This document shows, one piece after another, positions 1 through 6,720 of a stretch of DNA of 38,502 nucleotides. The stretch covers positions 1 through 38,502 of the IMG/VR virus record IMGVR_UViG_3300031951_000491, one strand, 5' to 3'. The first letter of the stretch is position 1. Every line of letters starts with the position of its first letter. The notes below the pieces were generated by a model. That model did no database searches, was not told the DNA's origin, and saw only the letters and a list, made by a program, of their open reading frames with translations. Position numbers and translations under genes: made by a program. Source of the DNA: a virus.

Positions 1-182
1 AAGAAGAACAAAGCAGCCGCGAGTCTCGGTCCAAGCCCGCGACAGTAGTGGCCCCGGCAACGCGCAGCACGTCCCCCAACAAGGTCAAGCTGAAGCAAAG
101 CCAACTCAACTTGATTAAAAAGTTGGGGATCACTCCAGAACAATATGTGAAGGAGTACATGAAGGAGTCTCGAAATGGCTGA
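1..182 (+). CDS. C-terminal end of a head-morphogenesis protein (partial; scaffold-like)
   Basis: An open frame enters from the left edge and ends with TGA at 180-182, giving 59 visible residues. The first half is Ser/Arg/Pro-rich and disordered-looking. The last part reads KLKQSQLNLIKKLGIT followed by PEQYVKEYMKE, a short Lys-rich amphipathic helix. A disordered stretch followed by a compact charged C-terminal helix, just upstream of the capsid gene, fits a scaffolding protein or a minor head protein, but no diagnostic motif is visible. It overlaps the next gene by 8 bases, so the two are probably translationally coupled. The reading frame is secure; the function is inferred from position only. 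Confidence 0.6.
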   Translation, partial: EEQSSRESRSKPATVVAPATRSTSPNKVKLKQSQLNLIKKLGITPEQYVKEYMKESRNG

Positions 183-624
183 AAACCGACTCGCCCGAGA
201 ACTTGAAACGCGTGCGGTAACAGAGCGTCCTAAGCAGTGGATGCAACCTGAACTTTTGCCTGAGCCGGACAAGCACCCGGATTACGCATACCGCTGGATT
301 CGCGTCTCGACCCTGAACGCGGCAGACCCCCGTAACCTTTCGGCCAAGCTCCGTGAAGGTTGGGAACCCGTTCCAGTCGAGGAACAACCCAAATTCCGAC
401 TGCTAGTCGATCCGAACTCCCGTTACAAGGAGAACATCGAGATCGGTGGTCTGTTGCTCTGCAAAACCCCGAAGGACTTCGTTAAACAGCGGAACGACTA
501 TTTCGCCCGCCAGACGCAAGCCCAGACGGAAGCCGTGGACAACAGTCTCATGCGTCAAAGCGACCCGCGCATGCCGCTCTTTAAGGAGCGTAAATCCGCG
601 ACGAGCTTTGGCAAAGGCACTTAA
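175..624 (+). CDS. Conserved-looking head-region protein, function unknown (149 aa)
   Basis: This is a soluble, charged 149-residue protein with no signal peptide or membrane segment. Visible blocks are YRWIRVSTLNAADPRN near residue 40, a GWEPVP turn, an IGGLLLCKTP strand-like stretch near residues 90-100, and a C-terminal tail ending in SFGKGT. I remember similar short proteins beside capsid genes in environmental phages, without an assigned role. The start overlaps the end of the preceding gene, so coupled translation is likely. Its place between a scaffold-like gene and the capsid genes suggests a head-assembly or minor head role. That role is inference. Confidence 0.8.
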   Translation: MAENRLARELETRAVTERPKQWMQPELLPEPDKHPDYAYRWIRVSTLNAADPRNLSAKLREGWEPVPVEEQPKFRLLVDPNSRYKENIEIGGLLLCKTPKDFVKQRNDYFARQTQAQTEAVDNSLMRQSDPRMPLFKERKSATSFGKGT

Positions 625-642
625 ATCTCTAGGAGTCCTTAA

Positions 643-1473
643 ATGGCTTACCCTGTCATTTCGGCCCCTTACGGGCTAAAGCCGATCAATCTGATCGGCG
701 GTCAGGTGTTCGCGGGTTCCACTCGTGAATACGCAATTGCGAACGGCTACAACACCAGCATCTTCTACGGTGACTGTGTTGGTCTGGTTCGCGGTAACCT
801 GCAACGTGTCACGGTTGACACGGGTGTTGAGGGATCGCTTGTTGGCATCTTCCTCGGCTGCTCGTACACCAACCCCACCACCAAGCAGAAGCAGTTCGCT
901 CAGTACTGGCCTGCCGGTACCGCTGCTGGCGACGCTGTGGCAATCGTCTGTGACGATCCCGACACGGTGTTCAAGGCTGTGGTCTGCTCGTCTGGCACCA
1001 CTGTGGCATCGGGCGCTCGTGCCATGATCGGCCAAAACTTGGCCATGATCAACAACACGGGTCTCACCTCGACGGGTGACTCGCGCAACGCAGTTCTGGC
1101 TCCCGACAACACCCCCGCTACGACGGCTGCTCTGCCGCTGCGCGTGCTGGGTCTGGTGCCGGATACCGCTGTGTCGCTTGGTACCGCTACGTATACCAGC
1201 ATCTCCACCGCTACCGTTACTTGCTCGGCTCTGCCTTTCGCTCTGCCGGTTGGTACGGACGTTGGTTCGCTGGATTCCAACGGTAACTACATCCCGTCTG
1301 GCTCGTTTGTAGATACGGCGGCTTCCGCTGGCGCGACTTCGTTCGTTCTGAACCAAGCCCCGTCCGCTGCGTTTGCTGCTAGTGCAACCTTGGTCTTCAC
1401 CCAGTTCCCCGAGATTCTGGTGAAGCTCAACCACGGTCAGCACGAGTACTACTACGCCACCGCTACCGCCTGA
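643..1473 (+). CDS. Probable capsid-associated structural protein (276 aa)
   Basis: The start is set by AGGAG at 630-634, eight bases upstream of the ATG. The protein opens MAYPVISAPYGLKPINLIGG and is rich in Val, Thr, Ala and Gly with alternating short strands, as expected of a beta-rich virion protein. The middle part (VEGSLVGIFLGCSYTNP, YWPAGTAAGDAVAIVCDDPD) looks like a small barrel. The C-terminal half carries strand-rich SLGTATYTSISTATVT-type sequence. It lies 16 bases before the major capsid gene, so a decoration, cement or second head protein is the simplest reading. No enzyme motif is seen. Confidence 0.75.
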   Translation: MAYPVISAPYGLKPINLIGGQVFAGSTREYAIANGYNTSIFYGDCVGLVRGNLQRVTVDTGVEGSLVGIFLGCSYTNPTTKQKQFAQYWPAGTAAGDAVAIVCDDPDTVFKAVVCSSGTTVASGARAMIGQNLAMINNTGLTSTGDSRNAVLAPDNTPATTAALPLRVLGLVPDTAVSLGTATYTSISTATVTCSALPFALPVGTDVGSLDSNGNYIPSGSFVDTAASAGATSFVLNQAPSAAFAASATLVFTQFPEILVKLNHGQHEYYYATATA

Positions 1474-1489
1474 TAAGGAGTAACTGAAC

Positions 1490-2398
1490 ATGGCTATTTC
1501 TCGTGCCCAACTACTCAAGGAACTCCTGCCCGGCCTGAATGCGCTGTTTGGTCTTGAGTACGCCAAGTATGGCGAGGAGCATAAGGAAATCTACGAAACC
1601 GAGACCTCGGAACGTAGCTTTGAAGAAGAAACCAAGCTGTCTGGCTTCAGTGCCGCTCCGGTCAAGCCGGAAGGTTCTGCCATTGCTTATGACAATGCGC
1701 AAGAAGCATGGACCGCTCGGTACAACCACGAAACCATCGCTCTGGGTTTCAGCCTGACGGAAGAGGCCATCGAGGACAACCTCTATGACTCGCTGTCGGC
1801 TCGTTATACCAAGGCTCTGGCTCGTGCAATGGCTTACACCAAGCAGGTGAAGGCTGCTGCGGTTCTGAACAATGGCTTCTCCGCCAGCTACCCCGGTGGC
1901 GATGGCGTGGCTCTGTTCTCCAATGCGCACCCGCTGGTGTCTGGTGGTACCAACAGCAACGTTCCTTCTACCCCTTCTGATCTGAACGAGACTTCTCTGG
2001 AAGCCGCCGTTATTCAGATCAGCTTGTGGACGGACGAACGCGGTCTGCTGATCGCTGCCAAGCCCAAGAAGCTGGTTGTTCCCCCTGCGCTGCAATTCGT
2101 TGCGACTCGTCTGCTGGAGACTGAACTCCGCGTGGCGACCGCCGACAACGACATCAACGCGCTGAAGAACAACGGTTCTATCCCCGAGGGTTACACGATT
2201 AATCACTTCCTGACCGATACGAACGCTTGGTTTTTGACCACGGACGTTCCTAACGGCATGAAGCACTTCGTGCGTACCCCCTTGTCGCAGTCGATGGACG
2301 GTGATTTCGACACCGGCAACGTCCGCTACAAGTCTCGTGAGCGTTACTCGTTCGGCTGGTCTGACCCGCTGGGCATGTTTGGCTCGCAAGGTGCCTGA
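1490..2398 (+). CDS. Major capsid protein (HK97-fold type, Mu gpT-like)
   Basis: This 302-residue protein has the features of the Mu gpT-like major head subunit family. An acidic N-terminal segment (YETETSERSFEEETKLSGF) is followed by ALGFSLTEEAIEDNLYDSL, helix-forming, and a long helical stretch AKALARAMAYTKQVKAA-like near residues 100-118. LNNGF, GVALFSNAHPLVSGG and a KPKKLVVPPALQFVATRLL segment come next. The end reads RERYSFGWSDPLGMFGS. The family forms the icosahedral shell. The start has a strong AAGGAG at 1475-1480. Gene order (scaffold-like gene, head proteins, this gene, then a terminator) and size agree. I see no obvious cleaved delta domain. Confidence 0.87.
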   Translation: MAISRAQLLKELLPGLNALFGLEYAKYGEEHKEIYETETSERSFEEETKLSGFSAAPVKPEGSAIAYDNAQEAWTARYNHETIALGFSLTEEAIEDNLYDSLSARYTKALARAMAYTKQVKAAAVLNNGFSASYPGGDGVALFSNAHPLVSGGTNSNVPSTPSDLNETSLEAAVIQISLWTDERGLLIAAKPKKLVVPPALQFVATRLLETELRVATADNDINALKNNGSIPEGYTINHFLTDTNAWFLTTDVPNGMKHFVRTPLSQSMDGDFDTGNVRYKSRERYSFGWSDPLGMFGSQGA

Positions 2399-2402
2399 TG
2401 AG

Positions 2403-2430
2403 AAGGGGGCTTCGGCCCCCTTTTCTTTTT
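2403..2430 (+). terminator. Rho-independent terminator after the capsid gene
   Basis: GGGGGC at 2405-2410, loop TTCG at 2411-2414 and GCCCCC at 2415-2420 form a six-base-pair stem with an especially stable tetraloop. Two more A-T pairs extend it, and a T-rich run TTTTCTTTTT follows at 2421-2430. It begins four bases after the capsid stop codon and would end or attenuate the head transcript. Confidence 0.9.
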
Positions 2431-2537
2431 CCTGAGATGGGTGTATAAATCACCCCAAGTCCAAGATTCCCCACTGCTTGCTGACCGGCTTGGCGGACTG
2501 ACCTCACAGACAGCAAGCGCAAAATGAGGAGCCTTCA
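2431..2537 (+). promoter_or_regulatory. Leader region after the terminator, with weak promoter candidate and inverted repeat
   Basis: Together with the terminator this is the longest plus-strand gap in the window. It holds a TATAAA box at 2444-2449 that could serve as a -10 element, although no convincing -35 is seen at the right distance. It also holds an eight-base inverted repeat, GCTTGCTG at 2476-2483 and CAGCAAGC at 2511-2518, just ahead of the AGGAG (2527-2531) of the next gene. A restart promoter plus a 5'-leader hairpin is plausible because it follows a strong terminator. The promoter call is weak; the inverted repeat is directly visible. Confidence 0.35.
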
Positions 2538-2879
2538 ATGGCACGCACTACCTTCTCCGGCCCGGTTAAGTCTGACAATGGCTTTGAGGGCGCAATCACT
2601 GGTAACGTGATTGGCAACGTCACTGGTAATGTGACTGCCACCACCGGTACTTCGACGTTCAACAACGTTGAAATCACTGGTAACACGGGCGTTGGCAACG
2701 CTGCTACCGATACCATCGGTTTCTACGGCGCAACCAAGATTGTTCGCCCGACGACCGCCGTGACGGCTGCCGCTTTTGTGGCAAACAGCAGCGGCATTAC
2801 CGACGACACAGCCACGTATGGTGGCTACACCATGGGTCAAGTTGTCGCGGCGCTCAAGAACCTCGGTCTGCTGACCTGA
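2538..2879 (+). CDS. Head-fibre or decoration-like protein with GN-V-TGNVT repeats (113 aa)
   Basis: The start is set by AGGAG six bases upstream of the ATG. After a short N-terminal segment (FSGPVKSDNGFEGAI) come repeated TGNVIGNVTGNVT steps near residues 20-33, typical of a short beta-helix or beta-prism shaft. A second region (GFYGATKIVRPTT and TDDTATYGGYTMGQVVAALKNLGLL) ends in an amphipathic C-terminal helix. The TYxGYTxxQVVxALxxLGLL ending is one I associate with small trimeric phage head fibres and decoration proteins. It is the first gene after the capsid terminator. No enzymatic motif is present. Confidence 0.72.
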   Translation: MARTTFSGPVKSDNGFEGAITGNVIGNVTGNVTATTGTSTFNNVEITGNTGVGNAATDTIGFYGATKIVRPTTAVTAAAFVANSSGITDDTATYGGYTMGQVVAALKNLGLLT

Positions 2880-2894
2880 TAGGGGGGCATCGCC

Positions 2895-3176
2895 ATGATG
2901 CAAACCGACGTTAAAGCCGGGTACGTCTCTACGACGTCCACGGTATACGCAGCGCGAACCCGGTTGAAAGGGCTGTTTATTACGCCCGGAACAGCTACGG
3001 GTTCCGTTGTCGTGCGTGATGGTGGGGCAAGCGGTACGGTCCTTATCTCGACCGCTACCGCGCAAGATGGAACGCCTTTTTCCGTGATCATTCCCGGTGA
3101 GGGCGTTCTTTGCGCTACTGACATTCACGTGACCCTTACTGGCACCGGCACAACGGCTGTGGTGTTCTATGGCTAA
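2895..3176 (+). CDS. Small beta-rich virion protein, function unknown (93 aa)
   Basis: This is a 93-residue protein made of short alternating hydrophobic strands (RTRLKGLFITPG, GSVVVRDGGASG, FSVIIPGEGVLC, TAVVFYG) with Gly/Thr turns, consistent with a small beta-sandwich. A GGGGGG run at 2882-2887 sits just upstream and can act as the ribosome binding site. The stop overlaps the following start by eight bases. It follows the head-fibre-like protein, so another decoration or connector protein is likely. The family is not recognised further. Confidence 0.7.
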   Translation: MMQTDVKAGYVSTTSTVYAARTRLKGLFITPGTATGSVVVRDGGASGTVLISTATAQDGTPFSVIIPGEGVLCATDIHVTLTGTGTTAVVFYG

Positions 3177-3420
3177 GACCCCGGCATGGCAGCGCAAGGA
3201 AGGGAAGAACCCCAAGGGCGGGCTCAATGCAAAAGGCCGCGCCTCTGCGAAAGCCCAAGGGATGAATCTCAAGCCGCCCGCGCCCCATCCGAAGACGGAG
3301 AAAGACGCGGGAAGACGGCGGTCCTTCTGCGCCAGAATGTCTGGGATGCCAGGGCCAATGAAGGACGAGAAGGGCAAGCCGACTAGAAAGGCGTTGTCTT
3401 TGAAGGCATGGAACTGCTGA
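3169..3420 (+). CDS. Lys/Arg-rich small protein resembling DUF6321 (83 aa)
   Basis: The 83-residue sequence is strongly basic. It opens MAKTPAWQRKEGKNPKGGLN, continues with AKGRASAKAQG, then RRRSFCARMSGMPGPMKD, and ends KPTRKALSLKAWNC with a C-terminal cysteine. From memory this layout (KEGKNPxGGLNAKGRAS, RRRSFCARM, WNC end) matches DUF6321, a family seen almost only in phages and of unknown function. It overlaps both neighbours by a few bases. The charge suggests nucleic-acid contact or packing inside the head, which is inference. Two cysteines, one mid-protein and one terminal, could bind metal or form a disulfide. Confidence 0.8.
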   Translation: MAKTPAWQRKEGKNPKGGLNAKGRASAKAQGMNLKPPAPHPKTEKDAGRRRSFCARMSGMPGPMKDEKGKPTRKALSLKAWNC

Positions 3421-3656
3421 TATGGAACGTAGTCCTCTCCTTCATCTCTGCGATCATCATCTGGGTGATCAAGAGTCATGCGGACGAGGTGAAGCGAATT
3501 CAGATTCTCCTCAACCGTACGCGGGAGGAGCATCTGGACAAGTTCGTGACCAAGGCAGACATGCACAACGATTTCAACCGCGTCATAGCGCGGTTGGACC
3601 GGCTAGATGAGAAGCTCGATGCTTTTATGAAGGAGCAACGAAGTGCCATCAACTAG
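3408..3656 (+). CDS. Single-pass membrane protein with coiled coil (82 aa)
   Basis: A hydrophobic segment at about residues 4-21 (LIWNVVLSFISAIIIWVI) is followed by a charged, coiled-coil-like region to the end, including FNRVIARLDRLDEKLDAF. There is no lipobox. The build suits a membrane-anchored accessory protein: a spanin-like or holin-associated factor is possible, but the gene sits among head genes far from the lysis cassette. It overlaps the previous gene by 13 bases and the next by 14, so expression is coupled. An LDRLD coiled-coil motif also occurs in the membrane protein encoded at 17502-17930, which may only reflect general coiled-coil composition. Confidence 0.7.
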   Translation: MELLIWNVVLSFISAIIIWVIKSHADEVKRIQILLNRTREEHLDKFVTKADMHNDFNRVIARLDRLDEKLDAFMKEQRSAIN

Positions 3657-4032
3657 CAAGAAGCAACACAATTTCATGGCGGCGGTGGCCAACAACCCAT
3701 CGTTTGCCAAGAAGGCAGGCGTCCCACAGTCCGTGGGGAAAGAGTTCATCAAGGCCGACAAAGGCCGCAAATTTTCAAGAGGTGGCGAAATGGCTGAATC
3801 CAAAGCGATGATGAAGAAGGAAGTGTCTTTCATGAAGAAGAAGGGCGCTCCCAAATCCATGATCAAGCATGAGATGAAAGAAGCTGGCATGAAGAAGATG
3901 GCCAAGGGTGGTATGGCCGCTTCCAAAATGGGCGCTGTGAAGACCGCTGCTCCCAGCCGTGACGGTGTTGCCGTGAAGGGCAAGACCAAGGGCACGATGA
4001 TCAAGATGAACAAGGGCGGCAAAGCCTGCTAA
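3643..4032 (+). CDS. Lys/Met-rich small protein with KGG and RDG...KGKTKG tail (129 aa)
   Basis: The start is GTG at 3643, chosen because AAGGAG at 3630-3635 lies seven bases upstream. The N-terminal block KKQHNFMAAVANNPSFAKKA followed by GVPQSVGKEFIKADKGRKF is a family I recall from many phages, with no known role. The middle is Lys/Met-rich helix (MMKKEVSFMKKKGAPKSM). Two Gly-Gly elements occur (SRGGEM, AKGGMAASK). The tail (SRDGVAVKGKTKGTMIKM) is a divergent version of the tails on the next two proteins. A high positive charge suggests DNA binding or packaging inside the head; this is inference. Confidence 0.78.
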   Translation: MPSTSKKQHNFMAAVANNPSFAKKAGVPQSVGKEFIKADKGRKFSRGGEMAESKAMMKKEVSFMKKKGAPKSMIKHEMKEAGMKKMAKGGMAASKMGAVKTAAPSRDGVAVKGKTKGTMIKMNKGGKAC

Positions 4033-4042
4033 GGAGACCGCG

Positions 4043-4354
4043 ATGCCCGGAATTCGTAAACCCACTGAAAAAGAGACCGCCAAACTTGAGCAGTCTCGTG
4101 AGCTTATGCGCAAGGGCATCGCAGGAGAACAGGACTTTATGTCCAAGTTTTCCACCACGATGGCCAAGTCTGCGCGTGATGACATCCGTGCGGCCAAGGC
4201 CATGCGGGAGTCCGTGCCTTCTGCCGCTCGTGAATACGAGGCGTACCAGCAGGCGGGATACAAGAAGGGTGGTTCTGTTGGTTCCGCGTCCAAACGTGCT
4301 GATGGTTGCGCCGCTCGTGGCAAGACCAAAGGCAAGATGATTTCGATGGGGTAA
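4043..4354 (+). CDS. Small helical protein with KRADGC-RGKTKG tail (103 aa)
   Basis: An AAGGAG lies just upstream of the ATG. Residues 1-70 are mostly helical and charged (EKETAKLEQSRELMRKGIAG, then AKSARDDIRAAKAMRES). A short KKGGSVGSAS hinge follows, and the C-terminal tail is SKRADGCAARGKTKGKM. The tail, not the body, is shared with the neighbouring proteins. No known enzyme motif is present. The single cysteine sits in the conserved tail. The repeated tail on different bodies suggests a docking or packaging tag, which is a hypothesis. Confidence 0.78.
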   Translation: MPGIRKPTEKETAKLEQSRELMRKGIAGEQDFMSKFSTTMAKSARDDIRAAKAMRESVPSAAREYEAYQQAGYKKGGSVGSASKRADGCAARGKTKGKMISMG

Positions 4355-4581
4355 TCATGAAGTTCAGCGACGTATCTCCGTTAGCCGGTATTGCTACCGG
4401 TGAAGGTCTGGGTAACCTGACTCAGTTTGGTGCTCTTGGCGCTGTGGCCGATGCCATCCGCCGAGATCGTGAAAAGGATAAAGAACGGCAACAGCAGCAA
4501 CAAACTGGTGTGGCTCCCACTAGCGCAGGTATGAAGGCTGGTGGCAAAGTCAGTTCTGCTTCTAAGCGTGCTGATGGTTGC
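4295..4581 (+). repeat. 15-base direct repeat coding a duplicated C-terminal tail
   Basis: CGTGCTGATGGTTGC occurs at 4295-4309 and again at 4567-4581, inside the C-terminal tails (RADGC) of two adjacent genes whose bodies differ. Flanking codons are similar at protein level but diverged in DNA. This fits an old duplication or domain swap of the tail-coding segment under protein-level selection. Confidence 0.8.
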
Positions 4582-4617
4582 TGCGTTCGTGGCAAAACTC
4601 GCGGAAAGATTGTCTGA
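4357..4617 (+). CDS. Small protein with KRADGC-RGKTRG tail (86 aa)
   Basis: The start is the ATG at 4357, two bases after the preceding stop; longer in-frame starts would run into the previous gene. The body (MKFSDVSPLAGIATGEGLGN, then LTQFGALGAVADAIRRDREK) has a Gly/Ala-rich helix followed by a charged stretch with five consecutive glutamines. The tail begins KAGGKVSSAS and ends SKRADGCCVRGKTRGKIV. The tail nearly repeats the one in the gene just upstream, including an identical 15-base DNA stretch. The Shine-Dalgarno is weak, so translation probably depends on the upstream gene. Confidence 0.75.
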   Translation: MKFSDVSPLAGIATGEGLGNLTQFGALGAVADAIRRDREKDKERQQQQQTGVAPTSAGMKAGGKVSSASKRADGCCVRGKTRGKIV

Positions 4618-4619
4618 TC

Positions 4620-4907
4620 ATGATGGCGTCGCGCGGTATGGGGGCCATCTCCTCCTCCAAAATGCCAAAGGCAAAGGTCAAGCAGCGTCGTGATGACACG
4701 AACTTTGACCAGTATGCTGAGGGTGGCGCGGTGAAGTCCAAGGTCAATGAGGCCGGGAACTACACCAAACCGGGCATGCGCAAATCGCTGTTTGAGAAGA
4801 TCAAGGGTCAGGCTGTTCAAGGCACTGCGGCAGGTCAGTGGAGCGCACGCAAGGCGCAGCTTCTGGCCAAGCAGTACAAGGCCAAGGGTGGCGGCTACCG
4901 TGACTAA
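4620..4907 (+). CDS. Small basic protein with GNYTKPxMRKSLF motif (95 aa)
   Basis: Two consecutive ATGs (4620 and 4623) follow the previous stop by two bases; either may start the protein. The body carries QYAEGGAVKSKV, then NEAGNYTKPGMRKSLFEKIK, QWSARKAQLLAKQYKAKGGG and a terminal YRD. I remember the GNYTKPxMRKxLF...GQWSARKAQxLAKxYKAxGGGY layout as a conserved phage protein of unknown function. It is Lys-rich and cysteine-free, and carries a Gly-Gly element (AEGGAV) like its neighbours. Its last codons overlap the GTG start of the next gene by eight bases. Confidence 0.78.
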   Translation: MMASRGMGAISSSKMPKAKVKQRRDDTNFDQYAEGGAVKSKVNEAGNYTKPGMRKSLFEKIKGQAVQGTAAGQWSARKAQLLAKQYKAKGGGYRD

Positions 4908-5136
4908 AAAGTCGCAGCAGTCGCTGAAGGATTGGACCGCGCAAAAGTGGAGGACCAAGAGTGGTAAACGATCTTCTGACACGGGTGAAAGGTATCTTCC
5001 AGAGGCTGCGATCAAAAGTCTTTCCTCCCAAGAATACGCAGCCACAACCCGAGCAAAACGAGCAGGCAAAGCCTCCGGCAAGCAGTTCGTAAAGCAGCCG
5101 AAGGGTATTGCCAAGAAAACCGCGAGGTTCCGTTAA
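4900..5136 (+). CDS. Basic protein resembling DUF5872 (78 aa)
   Basis: The start is GTG at 4900, overlapping the upstream TAA; AAGG at 4883-4886 is a weak ribosome binding site. Sequence blocks are SLKDWTAQKWRTKSGKRSS, TGERYLPEAAIKSLSSQEYA, ATTRAKRAGKASGKQFVKQP and a terminal KGIAKKTARFR. From memory, WTxxKWxTKSG...TGERYLPxxAI...EYAATxxxKR...GKQFxxQPxxIAKK is the DUF5872 pattern, also reported in large eukaryotic DNA viruses; this match is unverified. It is very basic and may bind DNA. Four bases of coupling and a TAA-ATG junction tie it to both neighbours. Confidence 0.78.
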   Translation: MTKKSQQSLKDWTAQKWRTKSGKRSSDTGERYLPEAAIKSLSSQEYAATTRAKRAGKASGKQFVKQPKGIAKKTARFR

Positions 5137-6096
5137 ATGACCACCACCGGCACTTCAGTCTTCAACCTTGACGTCAACGACCTCATTGAAGAGGCGTTTG
5201 AGCGTTGTGGGCAGGAATTGCGCACGGGCTACGACTTCCGCACTGCGCGGCGTAGCCTCAACCTGCTGACGATTGAATGGGCCAACCGGGGCATCAACCT
5301 CTGGACGATTGAAGAAGGACAGCTTCCGCTGTACCCCAATCAGGTCATCTACGCGCTGCCCAACGATACGATTGATCTGTTGGATCAGGTCACGCGCACC
5401 TACGCGGGCGCGGGTACCAATCAGATCGACATCAACATCAATCGGATCAGTGAGTCCACGTACTCCACGATCCCCAACAAGTACGCTCAAGGCCGTCCCA
5501 TTCAGGTCTGGATCAATCGGCAGACGGGTGAGACCAATGCAACAACGGCTCAAGTTGCTACCCAGACTGTTCAGCCTGCGGATACCACGATCTATCTGAA
5601 CGACGTGACCCAATTGGCCGCTGCCGGGTTCATTCAGTTGGGTAGTGAGTTGATCAGCTACAGCACGCTGGTGCAGCCAAGCCCCAGTTCTACCGCTGGG
5701 TACTTGAGCTACTGTGGCCGTGGCCAACAGAACACGATTGCTGGCACGCACACTGTAGGAACCGCCGTGTCGGTGGCCCGCCCACCTTCAATCAACATTT
5801 GGCCAGTGCCCAACCAAGGCTCTGTAGGCAATCCGTACTACATGTTTGTGTATTGGCGTATGCGCCGCATTCAGGATGCGGGTTCTGGCGTCAAGACGCA
5901 GGACATCCCGTTCCGCCTGCTGGAGTGCATGGTGGCAGGGCTTGCCTACAAGATGTCGCTGAAGCTGCCCAACATGGACCCTTCACGTGTGGCCATGCTC
6001 AAGGCAGAGTACGAACAGCAGTGGCAGTTGGCAGCGGAGGAAGACCGCGACAAGGCCAACGACCGCTTTGTGCCACGAGTTCTGTTCTACAGGTGA
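5137..6096 (+). CDS. Connector-type structural protein with inserted beta domain (319 aa)
   Basis: Translation starts directly after the upstream stop (TAA-ATG). The N-terminal part has helices (VNDLIEEAFERCGQELRTGY, RTARRSLNLLTIEWANRGI) and a strand region (YALPNDTIDLLDQVTR). Residues about 128-220 form a Thr/Gln/Gly-rich beta insertion (DTTIYLNDVTQLAAAGFIQL). The C-terminal part returns to helices (FRLLECMVAGLAYKMSLKL) and ends VPRVLFYR. A helical bundle interrupted by a beta domain is the general plan of head-to-tail adaptor and closure proteins such as T7 gp11 or P22 gp4. It precedes another adaptor-like gene by 0.9 kb. The exact ring it forms is not clear. Confidence 0.68.
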   Translation: MTTTGTSVFNLDVNDLIEEAFERCGQELRTGYDFRTARRSLNLLTIEWANRGINLWTIEEGQLPLYPNQVIYALPNDTIDLLDQVTRTYAGAGTNQIDININRISESTYSTIPNKYAQGRPIQVWINRQTGETNATTAQVATQTVQPADTTIYLNDVTQLAAAGFIQLGSELISYSTLVQPSPSSTAGYLSYCGRGQQNTIAGTHTVGTAVSVARPPSINIWPVPNQGSVGNPYYMFVYWRMRRIQDAGSGVKTQDIPFRLLECMVAGLAYKMSLKLPNMDPSRVAMLKAEYEQQWQLAAEEDRDKANDRFVPRVLFYR

Positions 6097-6099
6097 CGT

Positions 6100-6531
6100 A
6101 TGGCAGGGCCAAAGTACGCATCAGCCAAGTACACGATTGCGGAGTGCGACCGCTGCGCACAGCGGTACCTGCTCAAACAGTTGCGCAAGCTGACCATTAA
6201 AACCAAGATGGTGAGCATCAAGGTGTGCCCGGAGTGCTGGGAACCCGACCAACCCCAGTTGCAACTTGGCATGTACCCGGTTTACGACCCGCAGGCCGTG
6301 CGCGAACCTCGTCCTGATGTGAGCTATTTTCAGTCTGGCCTGAACGGACTCCAGACGCTAGATACGGTTGGTTTGTCGCAATCTCAAACCGGTAGCCCCG
6401 AAGGGGGTAGCCGGGTGTTCCAGTGGGGTTGGAATCCGGTAGGCGGGTCACGAGGTTTTGATACCGCGTTAACCCCAAATTACTTGGTTTTGCAAGCCCA
6501 AGTTGGTACAGTAACGGTAACTACGACGTAA
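6100..6531 (+). CDS. Zinc-ribbon-containing small virion-region protein (143 aa)
   Basis: The N-terminal 50 residues contain a four-cysteine knuckle: C16-x2-C19 (ECDRCAQRY) and C43-x2-C46 (VCPECW), a typical zinc ribbon. The remainder (about residues 50-143) is Gly/Gln/Thr-rich and low in complexity, ending TVTVTTT. AGGTGA overlapping the previous stop serves as the ribosome binding site, with short spacing. Similar CxxC...CPEC proteins occur in phage structural clusters, where I recall no assigned function. Zinc binding is predicted from the cysteines; nucleic-acid or protein binding would be guesswork. Confidence 0.75.
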   Translation: MAGPKYASAKYTIAECDRCAQRYLLKQLRKLTIKTKMVSIKVCPECWEPDQPQLQLGMYPVYDPQAVREPRPDVSYFQSGLNGLQTLDTVGLSQSQTGSPEGGSRVFQWGWNPVGGSRGFDTALTPNYLVLQAQVGTVTVTTT

Positions 6532-6541
6532 GGAGTCGGAA

Positions 6542-6718
6542 ATGGACAAGATGAAAAAGGTTGCCAAGGAAGAAGTGAAGGCGCACGAGAAGCGCATGCA
6601 CGCTGCCAAGATGGCCAAGGGTGGTAAGACCAACGCCCAAATGAAGGCTCTGGGCCGTAATCTGGCCAAGGTTGCCAACCAGAAGAAGTCGTCCTTCACC
6701 TACAAGAAGGGGGCCTGA
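6542..6718 (+). CDS. 58-residue Lys-rich miniprotein
   Basis: TAAGGAG ends nine bases before the ATG and supports this short gene strongly. Of 58 residues, 15 are Lys and two are Arg. The sequence has a helical start (MDKMKKVAKEEVKAHEKR), a central AKMAKGGKTNAQMKALGRN and an end KKSSFTYKKGA. The AKGGKTNAQMKxLGRNLAK block is one I remember from several phage genomes. The Gly-Gly element matches those in the 3.6-5 kb cluster. It lies two bases before the next start. A DNA-condensing or head-internal role is possible but only inferred from charge. Confidence 0.75.
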   Translation: MDKMKKVAKEEVKAHEKRMHAAKMAKGGKTNAQMKALGRNLAKVANQKKSSFTYKKGA

Positions 6719-6720
6719 TC

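Noticed and set aside
676-1566. 296-codon minus-strand open frame opposite the head genes
   Set aside because: It mirrors the well-supported plus-strand structural genes, its composition (Arg/Ser/Gly-rich) reflects their GC-rich third positions, and no ribosome binding site is seen.
2535-3566. 343-codon minus-strand open frame
   Set aside because: It runs across four plus-strand genes with good start sites and has a low-complexity composition; it is a shadow frame.
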